Positions 33,936 to 48,100 of a stretch of 64,000 bases of DNA are shown piece by piece. Source of the stretch: Gymnogyps californianus (Eukaryota; Chordata; Aves; Accipitriformes; Cathartidae); NCBI RefSeq assembly GCF_018139145.2, contig NC_059477.1:17161522-17225521 (forward strand). Reading direction: 5' to 3'. The stretch's first letter is position 1, and every line of letters starts with the position of its first letter. Below the pieces are notes generated by a model, which worked only from the letters and a program-made list of their open reading frames with translations, was not told the DNA's origin and searched no databases. Both the position numbers and the translations under genes were made by a program.

Positions 33936-36900
33936 AAGTTTATCTAAAAGCAGTGCTTTGTGCATATGCAAAACATAAGTTTAAAACCTGACATCTCAGT
34001 TTCCTTTAATAACATTAAACAGTAGCAGATGTTAGTTTGGGTTGACAATTGTTTTCTTATTTTGTCCATTTATTTTTAAGTTCATTCTAGTTTTACGCTA
34101 ACTTATATCTGTCTTACCAGTTGATGTCATTGTAAAATGCCAATTTTAACCCAACTCATCTGGAGGGATGGAAATGTATCCAGGCTTTGTAGATGACTTA
34201 TTGCTGTGTGAGGTCAGAGTAATCTTCCCAGAATGTGGTTCTTGAACTGAGTATGCAAGAACGTTATTAACATGTTGATCCTTTTTCCATACTATACACA
34301 TTTCCATGTTATACAATCTAAAGCTATAAAAATATCAGTTTCACTGTAGCAAGAACATTCCCTGTTAGAGAGAGATCATTAAAGTGTTATAATGCTGAAA
34401 CCAGTGAGGATGGTAGATGTGATGAATAATAATTAGAGAGACACAAATGAGCAGGAAGTTTCATATGCTTGATTGAAAAACATCCAGTAGGTTGGACATA
34501 CTTTGAGCAATTCTGCCCTGCCTTTCCCATGACAAGAAGCAATAGACAGGTGAGGGGAGACTGGAGAACTGGATAGACCCTGGCTCAGTGCCTTAAACAC
34601 ATGAACCTCCTCCATCATACACAAAGTTTTGAGGTTGAAGTAACCAGAGGTAATTTCTGCAAAAGCAAAGAGATTCCAACCCACTTAGAACAAACCTGGA
34701 AAAAGTATAACAGTCAAAAAAAAAAAAAAAAAAAGCCAACAAGTTTCACTCAACTTTCCTGAAAATCTAAACTCACAGGAGAAGTACAGAAAGAATTTGA
34801 ATCATCTTTTGGGTCCAATGGGAGCTTAACTGTGTTTATATTCTTCAGTCTTTCTTCAGTCAAGGATTTGTTGGACATGCAGTTACTAGCATCATGTGAT
34901 TGTAACCCACAGTAAAGCCTTCAAGACAGGAAAGTTAGAAAGTTGGAAGTTGGAAATAAAATCAGACCCTCTTAGTGTGGGGAAACATTTAAGTAAAGCA
35001 TTATAAGTATCATATAGGGGGGAAATAACTGGGCTGTAGTAACAGGAGAACTGAAGGAAGAAATGATCCAAAATTGGAACCAAGGTAAATGTGTTAAAGG
35101 AAACAGGGAAGCAAGGCCATACCCACAGAAAGTGGAAAGGGTTAACTCGAACATAGGAGACTCTGTTTTAGGGTCTGATATCTGTGGCATGAAACCTAAA
35201 GTAGCACGAGGCTTGTTCGGAGAGTCCAGCAGGGGAATAGCTGCATGAGCTAGAGGCTAGCATGCCCTGAAGAGGGTGCAAGGTCTTGGGGAACATCTCC
35301 ACCCCAGCGAAAGCAAGACAGCTGCACTTCTGTTCAGACTGCGTACCTGTGGTCTCCCTGTGATGACGGAGCTGGGGATACCTAATGCTGACGGTGCTGG
35401 AAGCAACAGGGAAAAGATGGCTGGGCATGGGCAGCTGGGGCAGGAGTGCCACAGCTCCTGCCCAAGCAAGTCTCCGATATAGCTGTGGTGGAATCACCCA
35501 AATTTTACTGTTGGAAAAGTTTCTGTGCAAATACACTTTACTAGAACAGAGATCATCTCTGTTATTTTTTTTTACTTTCAAATTAGAAGAGTAAGCAAAA
35601 TCTGTGGGAAGAGTAATCATCCAATGCTTACAAAGCATATACCTGCGTCTGAGCTGATCTTAGTTAGACACCGTGTCACTGTTAACAGCCCACTTTTGTG
35701 AAGTCTCCGGTCACTGAATATTACACACAAGTGACCACAGTATCCAAAAGGCAATGTATGTAAAGATTTGGAAGGGAAGTTACTTTAATTCCAACTTCCT
35801 TTTCTGCACCTGAACCATAATAATTATAACAAGTATAATAATTGTATAATCCAACTGACTTTTTAAAAAAACCTGTCATAGACGTTTTAGTGATGCGTGT
35901 ATGAGAAACTGGCATTTACACACGTATTTTTGTAAACCAAAATCATACCAACTTCAATGTCAATGAACATATATGATCCTATATCTTGGAATTTGCCTTT
36001 GTCCTGGGAAGTGCTCCCAGAGCTGTTCTGCAGTAAAACAATTTCTGGCCTGGATCTCAAGCTGTATTTGACAGCGGTGTTTCCCATTTGTGATAGAAAC
36101 AGGCTATTCTCCTACCATACACATTTGTGAGTTCATGAACTATCAGAGGAAGTTTTCATATTGTGAACATCTGTTTTTTCCCCATTCAGCTACACAACTA
36201 CAGCTGGGAAAGACATGAACTGAGCTGTTAGTCATTTCTGAAATAAAAATAGATATAGTCTATGACTTTGGACTTTGGCTATGAGCCTGAGACCATCATT
36301 TAAGGGTTTTTATTCCACTACATTGCATTACATTAACTTACCTAATTACAGGATCCTTATTTAAAAAAGCATTTGAAAAGAACAGAAGAAAAAGCACAAT
36401 CTTTCCTGATAAATTAAAACACCTTTTTAATGGGTTATCTTCCAAAGGCATATAGTTTTTGTAGTACTACTCTTCACTTGTTGACCAGCCAACACATCAC
36501 AAACAACATGCATGGATCCAAACAGCTGAAAAACTGGCAATCTTTTTCCTGGAAGCACTGATTTCTGGAAGTCATTTCATGTAATAATGTAGCAGTTCAG
36601 GTGTGGCCTGTGCTCTCTCCTGTAGATTTAGCACTGAGCAGTACAATAATATATATTAAAAAAAATCTAGGATTTACTTATTATGAGTAATTTTGTTTAA
36701 GAGCTAATTTCAACATGGTGAATAGAAGAGGTTCATGCATTCTTATGGGGAAATAGTGGTATCGGGCAAGTTTATCCAGTGGAGACATACATGGAAAGAG
36801 TGCTTTCCAACCCTTCCACTTCTGCTGCATTACTGCTTCCCTGTGTGGGAGATCTGGGTATCTCCCAAGTGAAAAGGGTATGAGCCAGGAGTGGGATCAA

Positions 36901-39900
36901 GGAGAATGAAATTATTTTCCCCATGAAACCAGCAGAAAATTTTAGGCAAGGTTAACCCAGCTTGGAATTTGTTAACTTTCCTGTAAAAACTTGCAAATAG
37001 AGACGATTGCTAGAGTCTTGCTCTGGGCTAATCTGACCGTGGCAGCCTGACTCGGAGTGAGCGTAAGAGCCTTCTGCACAGAATGTCATAGGTCTCAGGC
37101 GAAACCTGAAAACCTTCCTTTTGCTGAGAAAATCTTCCCACTCACCAAAACCATGTGAGAAGCCATTTCAAAGATATGGAAGAGCCCTCAGAACTCTCCC
37201 ACTTCCTAGTTATCACCTGAACCCTTTACTAAGTAAAGAGAAGCGATTTGGCTAAATGACAAGCATGAAGACATATGTGTGTTTCTATAACCCACAACAT
37301 GAAGACTCATCAGTGAAAGGCACTAGGCTAGAAGAGGGTGCCAGCTGAATCTTTGCTGAGAGCCCTGTGGTGTTTCTAAATTAGGCAGAGAGTAAGCAAG
37401 AACTATCCAGGACACCACAGCAAAAATGCAATTTTTGCAAACTAAGGGAGACTAATACTCGTCTTGCTTGAAAGACAGCAACTGTCAACACTACAGATTA
37501 TCTCAGTAGCACTTTGGAGTCAACATGGGTCAACATGCAAAGGTGTTAGAATCCGAATTAACTAAAAATTTTTTTTCATTAATTTGATTTTCAAAGCCAT
37601 TGATATAGCTGATCCTTAGATTACAAGGAAAACTAAAGTTACATTTTCAGAAATGTAACTGCCTTTGACTTAGTAGTATTGAAGTTTCTAAAAAACTTCA
37701 CAGTTAATAGTTTTCCAAGGCTATGTTCTACGCTCCATTTTGCTCTCAATAATCCTTTAATTAAATCTAGGCAATAAGCAAACCAATTTTAGGTGATTGC
37801 AGGTGACTTTGGCGTTGCTTTGTTCAGTATACTGCTCACCCACCACTAACTCCAGTGGCATCAGTATTTTTACAAAGTTTTACAATGATCAGTGTGCTCT
37901 CCAGTCCGAATCAACATCTTCAAGCAGCCCCTAAGACAGCTCATGAGGTGCCATGACAACAAGCACTGGCAATATTCCTGTAAACACAATTTGACAAAAA
38001 GTTATCATATACTCATATACCAACAATCCCAGTTAGTTTCAGTGTTTGGACAAGATCAGACAATGAACAAAAAAATGGCTGCTTGAAAATGAACCTCAGA
38101 AAGAGACATGATGCTGATCTGTGAAGGAAATACTTGAAGAATTTGCAGACATGGTGCAGTTCTCTTCTTTTAATGGTACACGTGTATGAGTAAGTGGTTA
38201 AATCCATCATTGTAGAAGTCATTCGGGTAAAACTTTCTGCTGTCTCTGCCTAGTAGGGGAACGTGTCCCACCCTGACAGATGGTGGCCTCATCTTGGATA
38301 TGTGTCTTGCCTAGCTACATGGAAAATAGCAACACATCTGGCCATGAAACTGAGTCTTTAGGAAACATTGATAAAAAGCAGAGGAGTGTGGTCCCCTAAC
38401 CACTCATCTCCCAGTGAGCCCTTCCCCCTCTCTCCACCTTCTCTTCCTCTCTGTAAAACTCAGGAAGAGGTTTGAGGTTGACAGCAGAAATCCCTCCCAT
38501 AGGGCAAAAGTTCACCTACGCAGAAGACAAAGCTGCTCTGGAGTAATCCCAGATTACAGAACAAATCCGCGCCAAACAGAACAGCCACTGCAGACATCCC
38601 TTCCCTCCTCTCAAGTGAAAAGTGCAGCCCTGTGACCTGTCTCCTCTCATACAGTTGCAGTACGACAGACCTGTTTTATTTAAAAAGAAAAAAGAAAACA
38701 AAAACTCCCAAGTACTCATTTTTTCCATTAGGGAGAGAATGAAAAAAAATGAACAGCATGTGGTAGATATTAGTCATGTTACTTAGTACACTACTTAGTC
38801 TGACTTTTCTATATACTGTGGTGGCAGGCATTGGTGTTAAAACTTTTATAATCTGTTTTGAAAATTCACCTCAAAAAAGAAAGTGGGGATCAGGCATTTT
38901 TTATTTAACATTTTTCCATAAGTGAGTTAAATGCTGTTTCTATTTACAAAATGTGCGAATAAAACACAGAGTGTGTGAGAAGCGATCACAGGAGTGAAAT
39001 GGGAACTTGGACCAAGATGAGAGCATGGCAACCATTTCTACCCACTGGCAAGGATCAGCTGTCCTCCCTCCTCCTAATCTTCCTCCTTCGGCTCTTCCTA
39101 CCCCACTTCCTACTCTCCTACTGTTCTCTTGTTGTGAATTCTTCCATATGCTTCTTGTTTTAACAATTCCTCCCTCTCCTGGAGATTGGAGTTAACTTAG
39201 ATCATCATCTTCAAGTATCTTCTCTTGAAATAGACTTTTTCTGAGATGCTTTCAAATGGGAAATCATGAGAAGTTGTATCAGCATAAGAGGGCCAAATAT
39301 GTCTGACGACAGATAATTTTCATGAGTTATCAGTTACTATAGATAACAAAATAAGAATTAATTGAGTCTTGCTCCAATAGGGAATTATATTTTGCTGATT
39401 ATTTAATTGCCCCCTGTCTGCTTACAGGAAGATAATAATACACCTATTAACTTCCTATGTTAAAGAAATCAATAGTCATTCATACATACATTTCCATACC
39501 AACACACGCCACCATTTGGAGGTTCATTATATTGATACCTCTACCGAGACCTGTGAAACAAATGCAATCTGTATAATTCAGAGGAGATTTTTTTTGTTTC
39601 TGTTTCAGCAAGAACAAGCTGCTTCTGTCCTGCTTGCTCTGGCAAACTGCAACAAGCACCCCCAACCTATTTCTTTAGCTGGGATATGAACCCAGTACAG
39701 AAGATCGTGGAACTGCTGGTGTCCTATTCACAGGAAGAAAGATTCAATAGCAAAATTCACTTTTTGGGAAGATGTGGATGTATGTCAGCACTGCTACATT
39801 ACTGTACAGTGTTGTCAGCTAATAGAAGGGAGAAGCTGGGCAGTGTTGATGCACTACAGGAAACAGTGGTGAAAGAAAAGGGTGATGGACAGAAAATTAG

Positions 39901-42900
39901 GTGCTATCGCAGCTGTGATTAGTGAGAAGAAAATATGCAAAACCATGTATAGGTATTTCCTTTGATACATCTGTCTCTATGGCTCCCAAGACTGGAGCAT
40001 CTGCACAAACTCTCCTGCTTTTACTACCAAGATTACAACAGCTGCTGTGAGGATTGCTTTATTTTCCTGCAATACAAATAATTAATCTTTATTCAGCCCA
40101 GTTATTTGTACCAAGTATTACACAAGGTTTGAATGCCCACACAGATTAAACAGATAGTATTTCTCTGCATATTTATCAGCAGAGTGCACAATGGTATAAT
40201 GAATGTGTTGAGCTTCTTTTTGAACAGCAACCCGAGTGTTGCAACTTGAAGCATGACAAAAAACTCAAACAAACATTTCCTGAGGTTTTGAAAAAGTCCA
40301 GCTGTCTTTTATAAAGTTGAACTGCTCCTTTTCTTCAGCCTTTACCACAGTTTTGATGAAGACTAAGACCCTGGAATTGCAGAGCTACCACTAGCTACTA
40401 TGTGTGAGCCACAAGTACTCTAACTCTTCTGCACAGTGCAGTTTGGACAGGGCATATCTGACCCAAAGGGAAACACGCAGAACTTGAATATGAACATGGC
40501 TTAACTTTCCCTGTTGATGTCATCTCTTCCATGTGCTAAATGTGACTGTACCTCCTTTGGCCTCAGTGGGTCAGCTCCTGAAATCCTGTTAAGAAGAATA
40601 TACCTGCAGCCTTTAGTTTATTTATTTTAACAAAATAGATATCTTGAAAGCAAATTGAACCATATCTCCTTTTCCAAAGTGTTCCAATTTCTCAGCATCT
40701 GGGATACACTAACAGAAATTGTAACTGGGAGGCTAAAGGAGCCCAGACAACCATCTGCAGCTTAATCACACAACAGGCCCAAGGGCAGCTCCAGGGCCAC
40801 CAACAGAACTGCCTCAGGAATCTGTGGAGAAACCAGATGCTTCCATATACAGGAGGAGTCTTTGCCATTTACACCCCTGAGGCTTCTCTGTGCTTGGAGA
40901 GGAATCTGCACAGGGGCCAACACACCCGCAGCATTCCTCTTTTAAAAAACACATATTATTAAAAGACATCTTAAGTTCAAGACGGATCAATGACTGAAAA
41001 ATGAAATCATTGTTTTTGGAGTTACTGCTCTCATTTTCTCAATGACTAGCTAAATAAAAAGGCAATGGAGATGACAGGCTCCTCTCAAACTATGAAGCAG
41101 CATATCAAGCAGGCAAAGGTTCCAGGAAACATTTGGACATGCTCTGATTCCTTCTAAAAGAGCACAGATTGATGAGAAGGTCACTTCTTCTTTAGTGGAG
41201 AATTTTATCACCATTTGGTTTCAATGTATGAATTACGTCCGTTTAAATATTAGGTTTTGTGCTGATTTCTTTATGGCTGTGAATGTCTCATTGCATGAGG
41301 ATGATTCTTACATTCTTGAAAAGAGCTCTGGTGAAAGTAAGAGCTTGCTTCAGATTTCAGTGTTGAAAAACACCTATGCTGTATAGTTGTCTAATGTTAA
41401 TTCTTATCTTTGAGTTTGCTTTGATTTTGGATGTTCAAAATTCAAATTCATCTTTTTACACCATGTGCCAGCCACTAGACTTCTACAGCTGCCTAATGGG
41501 AAACTACCATCGCAGCAATCGTTCATCTCCATTTGTTTAAATGCCACCTTTTCCCCAGTATCCTCTGCTAACTCATTCTCTCATATGACTATCAAGAGGT
41601 CTTAGATTATGATGATGGCACATATCCTAAGATTGTTTGACCTCCATCCCATCTTTCTGATTCCCATTGGACAAACTGCCAAAGCTGGGTCTGGAAGATT
41701 TTTAATTTTTTATCTCAACAGCTGTGACACTGTCCATCAAAATAAAAAACTCTTTTCCTAAATTACAGTCCCAGGAATAGCTCAGATCTGTTACCAAATT
41801 AGCAAATGTGATATCAGCCCAGAACCTCTTTTAGAAAGAAGAGAATGTCTTGTTCATTTTATGAACTGCATCTGCACATCTTTTTGTGTTTACATTTTTT
41901 TATGAGCATTTTTGCAGGTTTGTTCAAAATAATTTACCAATTCATATTAGATCTATAGATCAAGCACAGTGAATTATTGTTTCATTTAAAATTTGACAGA
42001 CATTGATTTCTTTTAAAACCTTGTGAAGATCATCTTCCTTATGGCTGAAGATTGTAACATTGGTGTTCACGTTTCGTCATTCAAAACATGGTTTTCTACA
42101 AAAATGTTCTAAGATTATTTAAGCTAATAAATTTCCTGCCAAAATCCCAAAGACTGATATACTTTCGAAAGCACAAATTTCATAAAATTTCATTTACGAG
42201 CTTTGAAATGTTTCCTTGAGTAATGTAGAAAAGACTTTAATCCAGGAAGAAGTCAGTATGCTAAACTAAATGGAAATGCTTTGGGAGCAAAGGAATACAT
42301 TTGAATTGTTAGATGAAAGTTCCCTTGAAACATTTCACAAGACAGAAATATATAAACATCCCATCGAACATTTGGCTGTGTTGTATCTGATATCCTGGAT
42401 TGCTGCAGGATCAGAGGCTGAGGAATTATCTCAGGACATATGGAAATTAAAATGTCTTCAGATCCATATGGGAAACATCTCTGAGAGCAGAGCAGAGTTT
42501 TACAGGCTGATGTTACTTCCTCTGTAAAAAGAAAATCCTTTCTACAGTAATTATCGTTGTCCTGGGTGTTTCCAAAACTTTGTTCCCAAAGTTTTATATT
42601 TAGTTGGGTAAGTTTTCCTTTGCCTACTGGTTGTTCATCAGGCTTTCATACTGATTATAGCATTTCTATTGACTAGTTTTCTTTCTTCAGTGGAATTAGT
42701 TGGGCTGGTTTGAATTTATTACGAAAACTATCTTCGAAGCATATAATTTTTTTATTCCTTCCCCTGCAGTATCTTTGACATATTTAATCATGTAGAACAA
42801 AACTCTTTACCTAGCTCAAATCAACAGCAGACTAGAGGCAGGACAATACGGAAATGACTGACGAAGATTTCCTATGCCTCTCATTAAAGGTTATCCTAAC

Positions 42901-45077
42901 CACATTAGGGCTTATTTTGTGAGCACATACATATGTGTTTATGCAAACCTACCAACACCAAGAAATCCAAACGTGGCTGTTTCATAGCCTCACTGTGCCC
43001 ATACAGATGAGTTTACATGTACAGATAAGCTTGGCACCACAAACCAGCAGGAGTGGTGAGCAAGCAGATCTGCTATCCAAGCTCTCAAGAAAAGAGCATC
43101 ACATCTCTTCCCTGCAATTCAAGTACCCGTAGTGGAGCTGATAACATCTGAGGGAAGGACTCAGAGTCCATTGACCTCAGGACAATGTCCTTTGTTTAGG
43201 AACAGGCAAACACACACTGTGCAGTGTTTGCTTACGCCAATACATGTATATATGCACGTGAACTCTTTTTTTCCCCAAAATTTACAAAGACCAACCAGAT
43301 CAAGTGATTCATGTTTCCAAGAAAAATATCGAAACCTGTTTGAGAGAAGTGGTTAGGGCAGCTAGCTATCTTCTGTTCTGAATGACTGTGGTTTAACATC
43401 TCTACAGTAGTTGATTAAAAATCTGGCTTAAAAGCAAATTTACCTGAAAATCAGCCACCCAGGCAGCTCCCAGGAAAATAGAGCTTTAAAAAAATCATTC
43501 AAACAAATAATAAGATTTTCTATATGGAATAAAAGAGAGAAGAAAAGACTTCAAAAAACTTTCACAATCCCTGAGCTATTTGACGTGAAGTAATTTACAA
43601 CCCTCAGCTCTCAACCTGGAATTACAACAACTCGGCATCTCAGTCACAGGGAAAATCTTACCCCTTCTCTCCAGTTTAAGTGATTGACTTACTGCTGAAG
43701 GATAAGCTGTAAAATTTAATGATAAATGGATCTGGGTTACAATGCTGAAGTATCACTTATTGCGATAAAAAATCCCCGACATTTGCACAGTTGAGCAGAT
43801 GTCATTCATTGTGTAGCAACTAATATGTTTCCCTTTTTCTGCCTTTAAAACAAAGCAAACAACAAAACCACCACCTAAAAAAATAATTTCCGTATGATTC
43901 AGGCATGGTATCAATCTCATGAATGAAACTGTCTTGGTGTCTGTCCACGCAGCACTGCCTGCTTGCACCGGCAGCAGGAAGCTGTAGGATGACATTGCTT
44001 AGGCAGCGTTAGCAGGCAAACCTTCAGTCTGAAAAAAGCAACAGTCTTTATTATTGCACCTATACATATTTAAGTTGAAAACGTGACAATTGTCGGCTTG
44101 CATGGAAGGGGACTATTGAGATTACTGGAGAGGACTGGAGGAGGCACAGAGCTATGGCAGGGACTGCTTTCCCACTGTGTTCTGCTTCGGCGCAGCTGTC
44201 TGACTAAGAACAAAAATTGTCAGCTTCACTTGCTGATAAATTCAACTTTGTATCTCAATACCCAGATGGGGAAAGGAAAGTGGAGTAAATCATTTGGCTA
44301 CCGGTCATGCTGTTAGTTGTGCTATCTGCCTTCAAAGCTGAAGAAAAAGCTCCTCCCTCCCCCCAAAATGTTGGTGTGTTCAGTATGAAACAAATATAGC
44401 AAATTCACCCTTTACAGTATGATTTCTTTTATATTGCCAGCACTTGTAAAGTCAGTAACCAGTTTCAAATGCTGACAAAGGTTTATTTTGCCTCACTTTT
44501 TGTACTGAAGAGAATAATACTGCAGTGCACCTATCAGGCACTTGTCACCTCTGGCTCTCAGCTTTAAGTGATGCTTGGTACCTGAAGGGAAAAAATGCTT
44601 AGAGGTTTTTGCATCTTAACATATTTCTGTTGCTTTTGCTACACGTCAGGAAGCGACGCATAGTGCTGAGGCTACACCTTTATTGCTTGAGGCAGCACAG
44701 ACCAGAGAGCAGCTAAATTGTGCCTGCCCCGTGCCTCCCTCCCTCCCCCCATCCCAGCAACCCGCAGGACACCTCCGACAGAGCCACAGACATGCCCAAA
44801 GGCGTTGCTACATCCAGCAAGGGCAGCAGCAACTTGTCTGCCGGGTGCCGGCTGTAGCAGTGCCTGCTTGGCCTTACTGCAGTCATGGCTGTCTACAGAG
44901 GGGAGCTTTGGTCTAACGCAACGCATACAGCTGTGTGGCACCCAGTTAAATACGCGTGACAGGGCTTGCTGGGCTGTACAAATGTTATTACTGTAAAAAC
45001 ACAGCAGGTCACACAGGATGTCCTACAGCCTGCCGTTGCTCATGGCTACCCTCAGCTACTCTATTCCCTTAGCGAGA
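33936..45077. other. Long non-coding unique stretch
   Basis: About 11 kb with no recognisable gene, RNA or interspersed repeat. It contains the poly(A) run at 34716-34734. The largest frame (35168-35638, - strand, 156 codons) is overlapped by frames on both strands, has no homology that I recognise and lacks convincing splice context. It is treated as chance in a GC-richer patch. The remaining frames are under 90 codons. Confidence 0.5.
34716..34734. repeat. Poly(A) run, A19
   Basis: An uninterrupted run of 19 A. No processed-pseudogene sequence was recognised upstream of it, so it is recorded only as a homopolymer. Confidence 0.95.
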
Positions 45078-45165
45078 ATAGGGGCATATATGAGGAAAGA
45101 CTCAACCACCTGTGGATATTTACAAGTCCATCAAGGAGAAGAAAAATTAAAGGCCTCTGCTTTGC
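45078..45165 (+). repeat. Possible decayed CR1 fragment
   Basis: TATGAGGAAAGACTCAACC followed ~25 bp later by AAGGAGAAGAAAAATTAAAG resembles, in order and spacing, the CR1 carboxy-terminal block that reads as ...YEERL...SLEKRRL... in the sense direction. The rest is too diverged to be sure, and no 3' tail is present. Confidence 0.35.
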
Positions 45166-48100
45166 TTTATTCCTTGTGACATGTGCATCACGTTACATCT
45201 GGATGTGTCAAAATGTATTATGTCACGTGATGCTCTGTAACCTGGTGGCACTGAAAGTGTGTGTCAGGCTGCAGAAGTAGCTTACTCAAGACAGACTTAA
45301 AATGAACAAAAGAGAAAATTAAATAACAGTTTCCAAGCCAGGAAACCCAGCAGAATTTGCTCTCTTGGCTATGAAAGCGTGTCAGCTGGGACATCTCTGC
45401 TCACAGAAATGTGCCCTTAGCAAAACCACCAACTATTTTGCCCCACTTGTATCTAATCTCTACAAAGTGATGAGCTGAACTTTATTAAGCAAGGGAGGGA
45501 AAAGAAAAACAATCAAACAGAAGTAATCCTTTGTTAATTCAAAAGATTTGGGATATTTGAAGCTTTCTGCTGCAAACTGTTCATTTGGCTGCATCACATA
45601 TGTATGAATGCATGTTTCTGCAGAGGGAGTTATTCCTTCGTACTTCACTTCTGCTACAGTCATGTTAAATTGATACAATCAAATATACAGTGTTAAAATG
45701 CTAACTTTTAATTTCCTTTACTTTACATTATTTGGATTTTAAAACTTGAATTTTGAACATAGCCTGGTGCTTGTTTTTCCATTCAGCATTTTGAAGAGAA
45801 AAAGAAGTGTGAATCTTAAAAATACCTAAAGGATCCCAGTTAACCACTGAAGCTCATATCTCACTGAAATAACGGGATATGGGAGCACCCAGAACTGTTG
45901 CAAAAGGCTGAATTAAATGACGGAAGTAAATAGTAATATATTGTGGCTGGGTTATATTTGTGACTGTAAATGGTAAAAACACACTTTTCTTTTAAAAGAA
46001 AGCCTTGTCTATCATGTATGTACTAGAAATGGGAAGGAACTCTTAAAATACATGATGTGGATTTTTTTTTTCCACTCACAGCTTTATTTTGCTAAGCTTC
46101 AAGCAGCAGCTTTTGCTTGCAAAGACTCTCCTGCGTGGTTACGCTGGAAGCTTAACAGGCTCCAGCATACAATTAGCTCAGCCTCAGCCCTGTGGGCTTC
46201 CCGCTCTGAGTAGGGAAAAAGGACACCCTGATGCTACAGAAAGGACTTTATAGGCCTGTAATAAAATTCGTATAGTAGTAATGGTGTTACAATCAGCCAT
46301 GATAGTCTGCTAATTCAGAAGAAGCAGCGTTTGTTTGCAGGCAGAACCAGTATCTTTTGTTAGACCAACCAAAAATAGCAAGGTAAAATGGACCTGTGTT
46401 CAAGCACACAAGCATGAGGTTGAACTGAACCAAAAGAAGGGTTCATGTGCCTCCAATTTTGTCCATTGTCATACAGTTTTTACAATTCTTTCAGGTGTTC
46501 TAATAAGATGTTAAACTTTCCGATAAAAATCAAGGTAAAGTGCATGCTCCAGTGATTTGAAAAACATAAAAAAATTGGTTGATTAACTTTCCTTTTCAAC
46601 CAGGCTCCCTTCAGCTCTGTCAGCAGGCACATTACAGAAAGGCTCTACTTTTTCAAGGTGCGGGTGAAACAGCCCTTTTTAAGTCTGTAACAAAAGAAAC
46701 TCTTGCTGTTCTTGCTGTGGAAATGGAGGAGAAGGTGTTCCTTTCAGTCCAAAACAACTGTTCCCTTTCACTTGCAGCTAAACATCAAGAGTTTTACCCT
46801 GAAAGGTGATTTTTTTCTGTCTCCATGCAAGTGAAAATAGCATGTATAGCATATAACTGAATGTGTTGTATTGGACTGTTTGTCTCTAAATTAGTGCAGA
46901 TCAGAATATAGGGGTTCTTACTGAATTCTAACCAGTATTGACTTAGTTTTGATAATGTGAAGATATAGAAACAAAGCTGCACAAACTCATAAATTTCTTT
47001 TAGCCTATTTCCATGATAGTCTTTAAAGAAAATACAGAAGAAAATGTGGTTCTGCTTCTCTTTTTCTGCCTTTAGCACCAAGAAGTTGCAATATAGTAAT
47101 GATAGTTTTATGCGTGCTTGTGATAAACAGCTAGTGATAAGTTGTGGTCAAGGAAGTGGTTTTCTGTTCCGTATAACAGCATGTACAAGTGGTGCTGCTT
47201 GAATCAGGCACAGAATTTCTATAATACTAAGAATGAGAAGTCAAAGTAAGTTCAGAAGCAAGTAATGAGAGTTACATCTTTTACACTGTGAGGCATTTAC
47301 TTGGCCCTAGCCAAGTGAAGCAAGGACATGAACATTATTCGCTTGTAGCAATTGCCACCAAAAGCTGTTTCATTCCCAGAATTTAACCATCCTTAGGTTG
47401 CTCATGCCTTCCCCGTCCTTGGCATTACCAAGTTCCCAGGCTGTGCAAATGCAGAACTTCACACTACCCGAAAAAATTCACACATATATTTCCCACCATT
47501 TAACCCCAGTTCATCAATATATGCATATTACCTTTCAACAGGATTCAGCCTCAGTATTTTACTACTTCAAGACTGTCCCAGTCTGGCTATGTTGTGCTTA
47601 TTTGCACCTCTAACAGGCCACAGTAAAACCATAATTTGCACCTTTCGAGGGAGGAAATTCAGAGGCAAAAAGAGAAAGGTGTTACTGTTCAAAAGCTGTC
47701 CAAACAGAAACTTAATCAAGGAAATCCATCTACAAGGGAGCGTGGGACAGTATGTGATGACAGCCTCTTGTTACAGTGCCTGTGCACAGCATGGGGCTTC
47801 TGGGTCACACTTCTTCTGACGCAGCTGACACACACACTCTGCTTTCCAGGTGTCTGAGCTAGGTAAAGCAATCTCTTCATCATCCCACTTCCTCTGTAAT
47901 GTGATCAAATCCATCATTCCTTTTGTTATCTCCTTTTGTGTTTGCTTTGCCCCACAGTAATTTGCTAACTGCAAAGCAGGCAAGTGCTTTAAAAACATAC
48001 AAGCCTACTGCAAGCTAAGTCATACTTATCAGATGTGCTAGTAGTGAATCATGCCGACAGATTGGCTCTGTTTACCTCAAACAAACTGTCAGAAATGTTC

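Noticed and set aside
34716..34734. Poly(A) run as the tail of a processed pseudogene
   Set aside because: No gene-like sequence could be recognised upstream and no flanking target duplication was seen.
35168..35638. 156-codon minus-strand frame
   Set aside because: No recognised domain, overlapped by frames on both strands, and no convincing splice or promoter context.
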